DNA of 64,000 bases. It comes from Opitutus sp. (lineage in GTDB: Bacteria; Verrucomicrobiota; Verrucomicrobiae; Opitutales; Opitutaceae). A program made the translations under genes and the position numbers. The stretch spans positions 33,193-97,192 of the forward strand of contig SIBR01000009.1 of the NCBI GenBank assembly GCA_009695065.1, read 5' to 3'. Of this stretch, positions 1 to 7,654 are shown piece after piece. Numbering within the stretch: position 1 is the stretch's first letter; every line of letters begins with the position of its first letter. The notes under the pieces were generated by a model that was given only the letters and a program-made list of their open reading frames with translations, made no database searches and was not told the origin of the DNA.

Positions 1-373
1 CGACGTTGTGCAGCGCATTCGAGCGCGGCAACAAGTTGAAAGTCTGGAATACGAAGCCGATCTCGCGATTGCGAATCTCCGCCAGCTCATCGTCGACCAT
101 GGTCGCCACGTTCTTCCCCGCGAATTCGTAACGACCGTCGGTCGGCGTATCGAGACAGCCGAGCATGTTCATGAGCGTCGATTTGCCGGAGCCGGACGGC
201 CCCATGACGGCGAGGTACTCGTTGCGCCGGATGCCGAGGGCAATCCCGCGCAGCGCGTGAATCGTTTCGGAGCCCATTTTGTAGAGCTTCGTGACGTTTT
301 CGATTTCGATGACGAGCGCACCCGGCGGACGAATGATGCGGGGCTCGGCAGGGACAACGGCAGGGGGAATCAT
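1..373 (-). CDS. ABC transporter ATP-binding protein (MacB/LolD type), C-terminus beyond the window
   Basis: This is the nucleotide-binding subunit that would power an inner-membrane ABC efflux or lipoprotein-type transporter. The visible 124 codons read as the start of an ABC ATPase. After an N-terminal proline-rich stretch comes [15 protein letters not shown], then a Walker A motif GPSGSGKST near residue 53 and a Q-loop in [11 protein letters not shown]. Signature and Walker B motifs lie outside the window. The ATG at 373 is the only start that keeps the full A-loop. It sits 79 bases downstream of a periplasmic adaptor gene on the same strand, so the pair is probably a MacA-MacB-like operon with the permease beyond the edge. 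The family is certain; the substrate is unknown. Confidence 0.85.
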   Translation of the reverse strand, partial: MIPPAVVPAEPRIIRPPGALVIEIENVTKLYKMGSETIHALRGIALGIRRNEYLAVMGPSGSGKSTLMNMLGCLDTPTDGRYEFAGKNVATMVDDELAEIRNREIGFVFQTFNLLPRSNALHNV

Positions 374-452
374 GGGCTGGCGGGAGAGTGATTACGGGAA
401 GGAGAGGGAACGCCGAGGATGATGACGGCCGGACGCCCCGGACGCACAAACG

Positions 453-1832
453 TTACTTTTCTTTCTGGTCCGGTTTTTTCGGCTTCTCGATGCGAATCTT
501 GCCGCCGTCCTTCAGGGAACGCGTGATGACACTGAAGGGGCCGCTCACCACTTCGTCGCCGACTTTGACGCCGGACTTGATCTCGATGTGGCCGGTGTCG
601 CCGATGCCGGTTTCGACAGGCACCATCTTGACGGTATCACCGGTGCAGAAGAAGACGACCCGCTGCAGGGCGTCGCGGTCGGAGCGCTCGGCTTCCTTTT
701 GCCGCTTCTCGTTGACCGCCGCCGCCGCGCCTTCGCCCTGCGTTTCCTTGGCCTTCTTTTCGCGATCGGAGGCGAGCTGATCGATGGTCTTGCTTCCCTC
801 CCGGCTGCGCACCGTCACCGCCTGGATCGGAATCGCGACCACGTCGGCCACCGTCTTGGTTTCGATGTCGACCGAGGCACTCATGCCCGGACGCAGGCGC
901 AGGTCCTTGTCGGAGATGCGGATTTTAACCTGAAAATTCGTCACTTCCTCCTGGGTGTTGGCCCCCGTCGTCTTCGCGGCGGACGCAATTTCCTTCACCG
1001 TGCCGGCAAACCGGCGGCCCGGATAGGCGTCGATCGAGATCCGTGCCTTGTCGCCGACCTTGACGTTGACCACGTCGTTTTCGTTCACGTTCACGCGCAC
1101 CTCCATGTCGTTTAGGTTGGCCACACGCATGATTTCGGTTCCGGGATTCATTCCGGTGCCGACCACGCGCTCGCCGACTTCGCTGGAAAGCGAGCTGATC
1201 GTGCCGTCATTCGGCGCGAGAATGGTCGTCTTTGAAAGCTGGTCGCGCGACTGGTTCAATGTGCCCTCGGTGCGCCGGATCTGGGCCAGGGCATTGTCGA
1301 AGTTGGCCACCGCCACATCGAGGGTGGTCTTCGCCGCGAGGTAGTCGGACTCGGAGATCAGCTTCTTCGCAAAGAGGTCTTCGCTGCGCTTAAAATCGTC
1401 CCGGGCCTTGAGCAGCTGCGCGTTCGCTTGGACGGCGCTGGCCTTGGCCGCGACGAGATTGGCCTCCTGCTGCTCGACTTGAAACTTGTAGTTGTCCGGC
1501 TTGATCCGCACGAGCAGGTCGTCCTTCTTGACTGCCGCGCCCTCGCGCCAGGGCAACTCGATGATTTCACCCGAGACTTCCGGGGAAATCTTCACTTCGA
1601 CCTCGGGTTGGATCTTGCCGGTGGCGTTGACCAGCTGGGTGATCGTTTTGATGACCGCCTTTTCGGTGGTGATCGCAAACCCCTTGTCGGCAGTCTTGTT
1701 CCGGTAGTAAGCCCCACCGCCCAAGCCCAGCACCAGCACGACTCCACCGATGATAAACCACTTGGTCTTCGAGCTCTTGGCGGACGGGGTGGATCCCGAA
1801 GTAGTCTTGGCTGCGGCAGGAGCGGGATTCAT
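453..1832 (-). CDS. Efflux RND/MacA-type periplasmic adaptor subunit (HlyD family)
   Basis: This membrane-fusion protein would bridge an inner-membrane ABC pump and an outer-membrane channel. It has one N-terminal membrane segment (WFIIGGVVLVLGLGGGAYY), a lipoyl half-motif (GKIQPEVEVKISPEVSGEI), a long alpha-helical hairpin (about residues 105-190, rich in E, A, K and Q), the second lipoyl half (ILAPNDGTISSL) and a beta-barrel domain. An acidic, lysine-rich insertion near residues 370-395 is unusual. I chose the ATG at 1832 because the membrane segment then starts at a normal distance; an upstream ATG at 1865 adds only a proline-rich leader. The next gene downstream is the ABC ATPase at the window edge, consistent with a MacAB-like unit. 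Confidence 0.88.
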   Translation of the reverse strand: MNPAPAAAKTTSGSTPSAKSSKTKWFIIGGVVLVLGLGGGAYYRNKTADKGFAITTEKAVIKTITQLVNATGKIQPEVEVKISPEVSGEIIELPWREGAAVKKDDLLVRIKPDNYKFQVEQQEANLVAAKASAVQANAQLLKARDDFKRSEDLFAKKLISESDYLAAKTTLDVAVANFDNALAQIRRTEGTLNQSRDQLSKTTILAPNDGTISSLSSEVGERVVGTGMNPGTEIMRVANLNDMEVRVNVNENDVVNVKVGDKARISIDAYPGRRFAGTVKEIASAAKTTGANTQEEVTNFQVKIRISDKDLRLRPGMSASVDIETKTVADVVAIPIQAVTVRSREGSKTIDQLASDREKKAKETQGEGAAAAVNEKRQKEAERSDRDALQRVVFFCTGDTVKMVPVETGIGDTGHIEIKSGVKVGDEVVSGPFSVITRSLKDGGKIRIEKPKKPDQKEK

Positions 1833-2253
1833 GGCAATCGGTAGTGGCAAGGGGAAAGGGTTCATCGGAATAAATCACAGCCCGCGAGGCAAGCGGACTG
1901 TTCCTTTCCAGAGAAAAAAGTTGCAGGGGTCCGCCACGGAAGATGCGGTGGCGGCAGGAGGCAAACGGAGTTGGGTGAAATCGGAACCTTTGCGGGACGA
2001 AGGGCGCGCCTTCACGAGCCGGCGGCGGGAAAAAAGTTACAGGATTCAATCGACCATCATCCGCCGTCTCTTCCGTCATTCGGTGAGGAACTCGGGCCAA
2101 AACCCTTGCGGGACCCTCCATGATCCAATAGCTAACCGACCCCTCGCCTGCCCTTTCCACCTCGCTTCAGGTTGAGCGATTTTCACCCCGTCACCCAATC
2201 CGCTGCCTTCGGGCATATCCGTGGGGCTTGTGCCCGCCGCCCGCGATCTCTCC
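1833..2253. promoter_or_regulatory. Divergent intergenic region between the adaptor and LamG/propeller genes
   Basis: About 420 bases separate two divergently transcribed genes, so promoters for both directions must lie here. I see no gene, no convincing -35/-10 pair and no strong inverted repeat. An upstream in-frame GTG at 2221 would extend the LamG gene by 11 codons without adding a signal peptide, so I prefer the ATG at 2254. Confidence 0.4.
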
Positions 2254-4251
2254 ATGAGCATTCCCATATACCGCCGCCGTCCCCGTCACTCGTGGTGCGT
2301 CGTGAGTGCGATCCTCACCCTCGGCGGGGCCGCCCGTCCGCTTCACGCCGCGGAGGAAAATGCGGTCGCCATCTACCACTTTGACGAAAAGCAGGGCGAC
2401 GTCGTCCGCGATTCGTCCCCCCACCACTTCGATGGTCGGATCGTGGGCGGCGCCGCCTGGGCCGGCAAGGGTATCGCAGGCAACGCCGTCCTCTTTAACG
2501 GCCGCAACCGCGTCCGCATCCCCACCTCGCCGAAGCTCGAGTTCGGTGGCGCACATACGGTCACGGCGTGGATTCGCGGAAGTGCCAGCCCGACCCATTT
2601 TGCCGAAGGTTTCCCTGACCTGCGAGCGCCCTTCTATCAGGTTTGCGGCGACACGCTCTACTTCGCGACCAACAGCGATGCCTACGTGAACGATGCCGAC
2701 AAGACCACCGGCTCGCTCCTTCGCGCGAAGGACATCTATCACATCTACACCGGCATGGCCGACACCGGCCTCGGCGGCTGGACCTATATCCGCCAGACCA
2801 CAGAACCATTGAGCGGCTTCGAACCCCGGCTGCAGGTGGTCGGAAACAAGATCTTTTACGAATACACCGGCACCGCCGACCGCCGGAAGGCCAACCAGAT
2901 CTGGACGGCGGCGGCGGCGCTCGACGGCTCCAACTGGCACGCACTGATGCGGACCAACTCCGCCCGGTATGATTTGCTGCCCACCGATGATGGCCGGAAA
3001 GACACCATGGAGGTCGACCGCGCGCTGTATCGCAATGACCACGGTCAGATCAGCGTCGTCGGGAATAAGGTCTACATCGCCTACCCCGCGCAGGACGAGA
3101 ACCACGTGTGGCAGCTCTGGACCGCCGTTTCCAATCTCGACGGCAGCGGCTACCAAGCCTTCCAACGCACCACCGACCGCGGCTGGATTCCCAGCGGCAT
3201 TCAAACCGTGGGAAATCGGGTCTATTATCTCTATCCGAAGGGTGACGCGATTTTCGAAACCTACAGTCACAACCAGGTGCGGGGCACCGCCACGACCCCG
3301 AAAACCGTCGAAGGCTTTTATGTCGGTTCCACCGACCTCGCCGGGGAAGATTGGAAAGTCGTCAAACGGATCGGCGGACCCGGACCGTCCGGCGATTCCT
3401 CGTCGTTCTACATCAGCAACGGGCGCATCTATCTCGTGTGGGTCGAGTTCGAACCCGACGGCAGCGGTCGATCGCGCTTGTTCACCGGCGACATGGACAT
3501 AAACGGAGGCGATTTTCGCCAGACCCAGCGATCCGACGAAAAGGGAAATTTCAGCACGCCGATTTCCGGCGGCGTGCAAGCCGTGGGGAACCGGCTCTAC
3601 TACGTCTTCGGCCAGCGCGTCGTGAACAACCTCGCGCCCGAGCCGCCGGCTAACCCGCAGCCACGGGGCTCTCCCGCCCTGGCCGGCGCCATTCCGCCGG
3701 GCGCCCGGGTGGCGCTCTGGACCGCCGAATGCAACCTGGACGGCTCCGGCTGGCTGGCCCAGCCGGTTGGGAACGGCGCCCAATTCTTCGTCGGTTACAA
3801 AGGCCTGGTCGTGGTCGGGGCGAAGCGCTACCTCGCCCCGGGGCGACCCGGCATGATCGGTTTCGGTGGGGCCAACCTCGTGAACAAGGGGGATGCCTAC
3901 GGTTTGGGCCTGACAGAGGCGGGACGCGCCCGCGGGTTCGTCAACGCGGGACAGGATTTCCTGTTTCGGGGCGAAGCCGCGACTGACACCTCGGGCGCCA
4001 TCGCGGACGCCCCCGGGCAATTGACCCATGACAATTGGCACCACGTGGCTGCCGTCTACGACCGGCAACGCCTCCAGCTTTACGTCAACGGCACGTTGAC
4101 CGCGAGCACGCCCTATCAGGCGCCCGCCGGGAAAAATCCTTTCCCGGTGGTGATCGGCGACGGCTTCATCGGCGCGATGGACGAGGTGCGGCTTTATGAT
4201 CGCGCGCTGTCAGCGAGGGACATCATGCAACAGTACCGTCAATATCGATAA
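2254..4251 (+). CDS. Exported LamG protein with an inserted six-to-seven-repeat propeller-like region
   Basis: A 665-residue protein with a Sec signal peptide (hydrophobic VVSAILTLGGAARPLHA). Residues about 36-109 read as the first half of a LamG/concanavalin-like fold (AIYHFDEKQGDVVRDSS, then AWIRG). Residues about 534-660 read as the second half (NLVNKGDAYGLGLTEAG, NWHHVAAVYDRQRLQLYVNG, DEVRLYDRALSARDI). Between them lie about 420 residues of repeats of the type GNKVYIAY followed by WTAVSNLDGSGY; I count six full copies plus a partial one, as in a beta-propeller. A carbohydrate- or surface-binding role is likely, but no catalytic residues are apparent. A paralogue with the same split layout lies at 38003-39991. 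The next gene starts 74 bases downstream on the same strand. Confidence 0.8.
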   Translation: MSIPIYRRRPRHSWCVVSAILTLGGAARPLHAAEENAVAIYHFDEKQGDVVRDSSPHHFDGRIVGGAAWAGKGIAGNAVLFNGRNRVRIPTSPKLEFGGAHTVTAWIRGSASPTHFAEGFPDLRAPFYQVCGDTLYFATNSDAYVNDADKTTGSLLRAKDIYHIYTGMADTGLGGWTYIRQTTEPLSGFEPRLQVVGNKIFYEYTGTADRRKANQIWTAAAALDGSNWHALMRTNSARYDLLPTDDGRKDTMEVDRALYRNDHGQISVVGNKVYIAYPAQDENHVWQLWTAVSNLDGSGYQAFQRTTDRGWIPSGIQTVGNRVYYLYPKGDAIFETYSHNQVRGTATTPKTVEGFYVGSTDLAGEDWKVVKRIGGPGPSGDSSSFYISNGRIYLVWVEFEPDGSGRSRLFTGDMDINGGDFRQTQRSDEKGNFSTPISGGVQAVGNRLYYVFGQRVVNNLAPEPPANPQPRGSPALAGAIPPGARVALWTAECNLDGSGWLAQPVGNGAQFFVGYKGLVVVGAKRYLAPGRPGMIGFGGANLVNKGDAYGLGLTEAGRARGFVNAGQDFLFRGEAATDTSGAIADAPGQLTHDNWHHVAAVYDRQRLQLYVNGTLTASTPYQAPAGKNPFPVVIGDGFIGAMDEVRLYDRALSARDIMQQYRQYR

Positions 4252-4324
4252 GGGTGGCACACGGTCATCGGGTTTGGAAAAGCCATCCCTCCCACCTCAT
4301 CGTCTCTCGTTCCCCTGTCCCATT

Positions 4325-5596
4325 ATGCCGCGCCAGAAAAAGCCATCGGACCCAACCACGCGCCGGATGAGCCGCCGCGAATTCGTCGGTGCGAGCCTCG
4401 TCGCCGGCTTGACCGGTGGCGTTGTCCGGCCGCGGGCCGCAGGCCCCTCACTCGAAAAACGAATGCACCCCAACAGCATCTACACCCGCCTGCTCGGCGT
4501 CCGCCCACATCTGGCCGGCCACGGCTACACGACGATTCTCGGCGGCTCGCGGATGCCGTCCGAGGTCGTCCGCGCCATGAAAGAAGCCGGCGAGGAGTTC
4601 GTCGACATCAGGGAACTCACCGCGGCCGCGGGCCGGCGTCTCGCCGAAGTCACGCACTCCGAGGCGGCCATCGTGACCTCGGGTTCATTCTCGAGCCTGC
4701 TCCTCGGGGCCGCCGCCTGTCTTTCCGGCACCGACCCGGAAAAGGTCGCCGCCCTGCCCCAGCCCACCTGGCCCAAGCGCGAATGCGTCCTGCAGACCGC
4801 CCATCGGCTGGACTACGCCAAGGCCTTTCAAGTCGCCGGTATGAAAATCATCGAGGTCGAGCGCCGCGAGGATTTTGCCCGGGCGATCAACCCGAATACC
4901 GCGCTGATCGCCGCGATCGCCAGCTGGGAGCGGCGCGCCGATCGCGCGCCCGCAGTGATGCGGCCCGAGGAGTTCATCGCACTCGGAAAGCAGACCGGCG
5001 TGCCGGTCCTGATCGATCTCGCCGCGGAATTGCCGCCGGTTTCAAACCTCACGAAATACAGCGAAATGGGCGCCGACCTGATCACGATCAGCGGCGGCAA
5101 GGGCCTGCGCGGACCGCAATCGACGGGAATCTTGGCGGGAAAAAAGGCCCTGATCGAAGCCGCCCGCCTGCACGCCTACCCCAACACGATGCTCGGTCGC
5201 GGGATGAAGATCGGCAAGGAGGAGGTGATCGGCCTCATCGCGGCAATCGATCGCTTCCTCGCGCTCGATCACGCCGCGCTGCAAGCGGGCTGGGTTCGCA
5301 CCGCAAAGTACGTCGCCGGAGAACTGCAGGGCGTTCCGGGCCTCAAAGCGGAGTACATGGAGCCGCGAATGACTGCGCTCGGTTACGACGCCGTGGAGTT
5401 ATCGTGGGATCAGCAGGTGATCCCGATCACGCCCGAACAAGCGCGGGAAGGGCTCCGCGCCGGCGAGCCGCGGATACTTTTCAGCGGCACGACCTTCATC
5501 ACCCGCAACCTTGAGCACGGCGAGGAAGTCATTGCCGCGCGGCGGCTGAGGCAATTCTTCCTCGACGCCGCGCGCCGGGGGACCAAGGCCGTTTGA
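4325..5596 (+). CDS. Tat-exported SelA/DgaE-like PLP-dependent enzyme
   Basis: A 423-residue fold-type I PLP enzyme related to selenocysteine synthase SelA and D-glucosaminate-6-phosphate ammonia-lyase. The likely PLP lysine is in TISGGKGLRGPQSTG, and an upstream Asp (VLIDLAAELPP) fits the pyridine-nitrogen contact. The N-terminus carries a twin-arginine signal, SRREFVGASLVAGLTGG, which predicts export of a folded, cofactor-loaded enzyme. The ATG at 4325 keeps this signal intact. SelA itself is cytoplasmic and tRNA-dependent, so this protein more likely eliminates or transaminates a small amino acid or amino-sugar acid. It follows the LamG/propeller gene by 74 bases on the same strand. The family is clear; the substrate is unknown. 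Confidence 0.82.
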   Translation: MPRQKKPSDPTTRRMSRREFVGASLVAGLTGGVVRPRAAGPSLEKRMHPNSIYTRLLGVRPHLAGHGYTTILGGSRMPSEVVRAMKEAGEEFVDIRELTAAAGRRLAEVTHSEAAIVTSGSFSSLLLGAAACLSGTDPEKVAALPQPTWPKRECVLQTAHRLDYAKAFQVAGMKIIEVERREDFARAINPNTALIAAIASWERRADRAPAVMRPEEFIALGKQTGVPVLIDLAAELPPVSNLTKYSEMGADLITISGGKGLRGPQSTGILAGKKALIEAARLHAYPNTMLGRGMKIGKEEVIGLIAAIDRFLALDHAALQAGWVRTAKYVAGELQGVPGLKAEYMEPRMTALGYDAVELSWDQQVIPITPEQAREGLRAGEPRILFSGTTFITRNLEHGEEVIAARRLRQFFLDAARRGTKAV

Positions 5597-5655
5597 GCGC
5601 CGGCAGCAGTTCGCGCTCCATTTTTCCCGGCGCAGCAGGGCCGATCTAACCCAAT

Positions 5656-5673
5656 CCATTAGTCAACTAATGG
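5656..5673. repeat. AT-rich palindrome in a convergent intergenic gap
   Basis: CCATTAG and CTAATGG flank a TCAA loop; the symmetry extends further with CAA/TTG outside a single-base bulge. It lies between two convergent genes, so it may be an operator-like site or part of a terminator region. No regulator is identifiable from this sequence. Confidence 0.4.
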
Positions 5674-5700
5674 TTGACAAATCGACTGCCTCGAATCGCC

Positions 5701-5718
5701 CTTCCCGACTTTGGGAAG
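5701..5718. terminator. Hairpin between convergent genes, possible bidirectional terminator
   Basis: CTTCCC and GGGAAG form a six-base stem around a GACTTT loop, 29 bases from the end of the downstream minus-strand gene and 105 bases from the end of the plus-strand gene. There is no clear U-tract in either direction, so the terminator call rests on position and stem only. Confidence 0.35.
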
Positions 5719-5746
5719 TCGAAGTCCGGATTGCCGGCAACGGCCT

Positions 5747-6745
5747 TCACGCCTGACCGGCATTCCCCGCATATCGATCCGCCGCCACGCTCGAATCAAA
5801 GGCGGCACCGCCGGTAAGATGGCTGACCCACTGCCGCGCCAATTCGGGCCCGACCAGCGCGCCCTTGGAGCCGAGTCCGTTGATCAATCCCAGTCGCGGA
5901 TTTCGCGGATGGCGGCCCGCCACCGGATGCTTGTCAGGCAAATTCACGCGCACGCCGGCGCGCTGGCCGGTAACCACCACCGCCTGGCGGGACAACACTC
6001 GCGCACTTTCCGTCAACGTCGCGCGGGCGGCGGCGGACGGCACCGCCTCGGTCACCCCAGGCTCATGGGTTGCCCCGATCCAAGCCGTCCCCGGCGTCAC
6101 CGGCACGAGCCAGTGCCGGCGATTGAGCACCACGCCCGGCTCGAGACCAGTCACCGCCAGTTCAAGGACTTCGCCCTTGGAAAATTCCCACGGGACAAAA
6201 CCGAATGCGCCGCCCAGCGGCCCGGCCCGGCCCGTGCAATCGATCACCAGCATGTGGCGCTCCGCCTCCGCCGTCACGTCGACCGCCTCCTCCCGAAACC
6301 GTCCCTGCTTCCGCCAGCGCGCCCGCGCCGCCTCGAGGAGCGTGCCCAATTCGACGCGCGCGGCACCTTCGATCCAAAAGCCCGCGGCATCGCCCGCCCC
6401 GGCAAACGGCGCCAATTCCCCAGTCGCCTGTTTCGTGGCAAAAATCCGTTGTTCACGGTCATCGGCGAACAAGCGCCGCACTCGCACGTCATGCCAGCAC
6501 GCAATGCCCAAGGCGGCCTCAAGCCCGCGGTACGTGGCGCGGGCCGCCGGCAGCAACGTGTCGATGCGCCAGCTTTTCACCAGCCGCCGGCCGGTGACCG
6601 GGTTGATGATGCCGGCGGCGGCCATGGTCGCCGCAGTCGCGTGACCGGGATCCGCCACGGCGAACGAAATGCCCGCCGTTTCCAATTCCCACGCGAGCAG
6701 CGTTCCCGCCAGCCCCTGCCCCACGACTAGGATGTCCGGACGCAT
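5747..6745 (-). CDS. FAD-dependent oxidoreductase (DAO family)
   Basis: A compact 332-residue flavoprotein. The N-terminus DILVVGQGLAGTLLAWELE is a classic GxGxxG dinucleotide-binding fold. Later segments (VIDCTGRAGPLGG, VPVTPGTAWIGATHE, NGLGSKGALVGPELA) match the glycine/D-amino-acid oxidase superfamily. There is no signal peptide, so it should be cytoplasmic. The ATG at 6745 is chosen because the dinucleotide fold begins immediately after it; longer frames upstream overlap the glucokinase gene. It lies 68 bases downstream of the glucokinase gene on the same strand and may be cotranscribed. The substrate cannot be read from the sequence. Confidence 0.82.
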   Translation of the reverse strand: MRPDILVVGQGLAGTLLAWELETAGISFAVADPGHATAATMAAAGIINPVTGRRLVKSWRIDTLLPAARATYRGLEAALGIACWHDVRVRRLFADDREQRIFATKQATGELAPFAGAGDAAGFWIEGAARVELGTLLEAARARWRKQGRFREEAVDVTAEAERHMLVIDCTGRAGPLGGAFGFVPWEFSKGEVLELAVTGLEPGVVLNRRHWLVPVTPGTAWIGATHEPGVTEAVPSAAARATLTESARVLSRQAVVVTGQRAGVRVNLPDKHPVAGRHPRNPRLGLINGLGSKGALVGPELARQWVSHLTGGAAFDSSVAADRYAGNAGQA

Positions 6746-6813
6746 GTGCTGGTACGGGACGGGAATCGCCTGCGCCGAATTCCGACGGACCGCGCCACGG
6801 ACCGGCCCGGGCG

Positions 6814-7551
6814 TTACCGCGCGTGGTCCTCCGCCCAGAGCGCCGCACCCACGATGCCCGCCTGATTCAGAAATTTTGCCGGCACAAGCCGCGCCCGGGT
6901 CTGCAGGAACTTGAAAAACTTCCGGTGCTTCGCGCTCACCCCGCCGCCCACGATAATGAGCTCCGGCCACAAAATTTCCTCGAGCGTTTCAATGTACTTG
7001 CTCAGCCGCCCGCCCCATTCCTCCCAAGAAAGATCCTTTTCCTCGCGCACCGCGGCGGCGACGTATTTTTCCGCGTCCCCGCCTTTCCACGGAAAATGGC
7101 CCAGCTCCAGCGGCACGACCGTCCCGTCATAGGCCAGCGCCGAACCCACGCCGGTCCCCAGCGTCAGCAACAGCACCTTGCCCGGAAAATCGCGCCCGGC
7201 GCCGAAATTCATCTCTGCCATCGCCGCGGCCGCCGCATCGTTCGTGATCGCCACCGGGCAACCCGTGGCCTTCCCGAAAAGCTTGCCCCCGTCACACCCG
7301 ATGAAACGCGGGTGCAGGTTCGCCGACGTCCGGATGCGCGTCCCCTGCGTCACGCCGGGAAAACCGAGCCCGATCGGGCCGTGCCACTGAAAATGCGCCG
7401 CGAGCTCCGCCGCAGCCCGGCCCATCTGTGCCGGCGTGAGATGTTCGGGCGTGGCGATGCGATGCCGCTCCGCGAGCAAACGCCCCGTCTTGGTTTCAAC
7501 GGGAGCACCCTTGATTGCCGAACCACCGATATCGATGCCGAGAACTTTCAT
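6814..7551 (-). CDS. ppgK: Polyphosphate glucokinase (ROK family)
   Basis: This enzyme phosphorylates glucose using inorganic polyphosphate (and often ATP), feeding glycolysis. The 245-residue length is normal for the family. Visible motifs are the phosphate-binding GIDIGGSAIKGA at residues 5-16, the catalytic Asp in AITNDAAAAAMAE, the TLGTGVGSALA loop, the sugar-contacting LELGHF and a C-terminal IIVGGGVSAKHRKFF. As is usual for PpgK, the zinc-binding cysteine cluster of other ROK kinases is absent. It sits 103 bases downstream of a secreted esterase gene at the 3' end of a same-strand run of exported polysaccharide-acting proteins. That position would suit phosphorylation of released glucose, although cotranscription is inferred only from orientation. 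Confidence 0.92.
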   Translation of the reverse strand: MKVLGIDIGGSAIKGAPVETKTGRLLAERHRIATPEHLTPAQMGRAAAELAAHFQWHGPIGLGFPGVTQGTRIRTSANLHPRFIGCDGGKLFGKATGCPVAITNDAAAAAMAEMNFGAGRDFPGKVLLLTLGTGVGSALAYDGTVVPLELGHFPWKGGDAEKYVAAAVREEKDLSWEEWGGRLSKYIETLEEILWPELIIVGGGVSAKHRKFFKFLQTRARLVPAKFLNQAGIVGAALWAEDHAR

Positions 7552-7654
7552 GGAGATAGGATGAAGCCATGGATCACGCCGATGGGCCCGGCGCGATCAA
7601 TCACGAATTGTCCGAATCGGCCTTGGGTTGCGGGCCACCGGCGACCCTTCACCG

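Noticed and set aside
2191..4068. Long open frame antisense to the first LamG/propeller gene
   Set aside because: High GC leaves long open frames opposite real genes. It has no family resemblance, while the plus strand shows clear LamG motifs.
5674..5700. TTGACA promoter-like box in the convergent gap
   Set aside because: No -10 box at suitable spacing and no downstream gene to drive.
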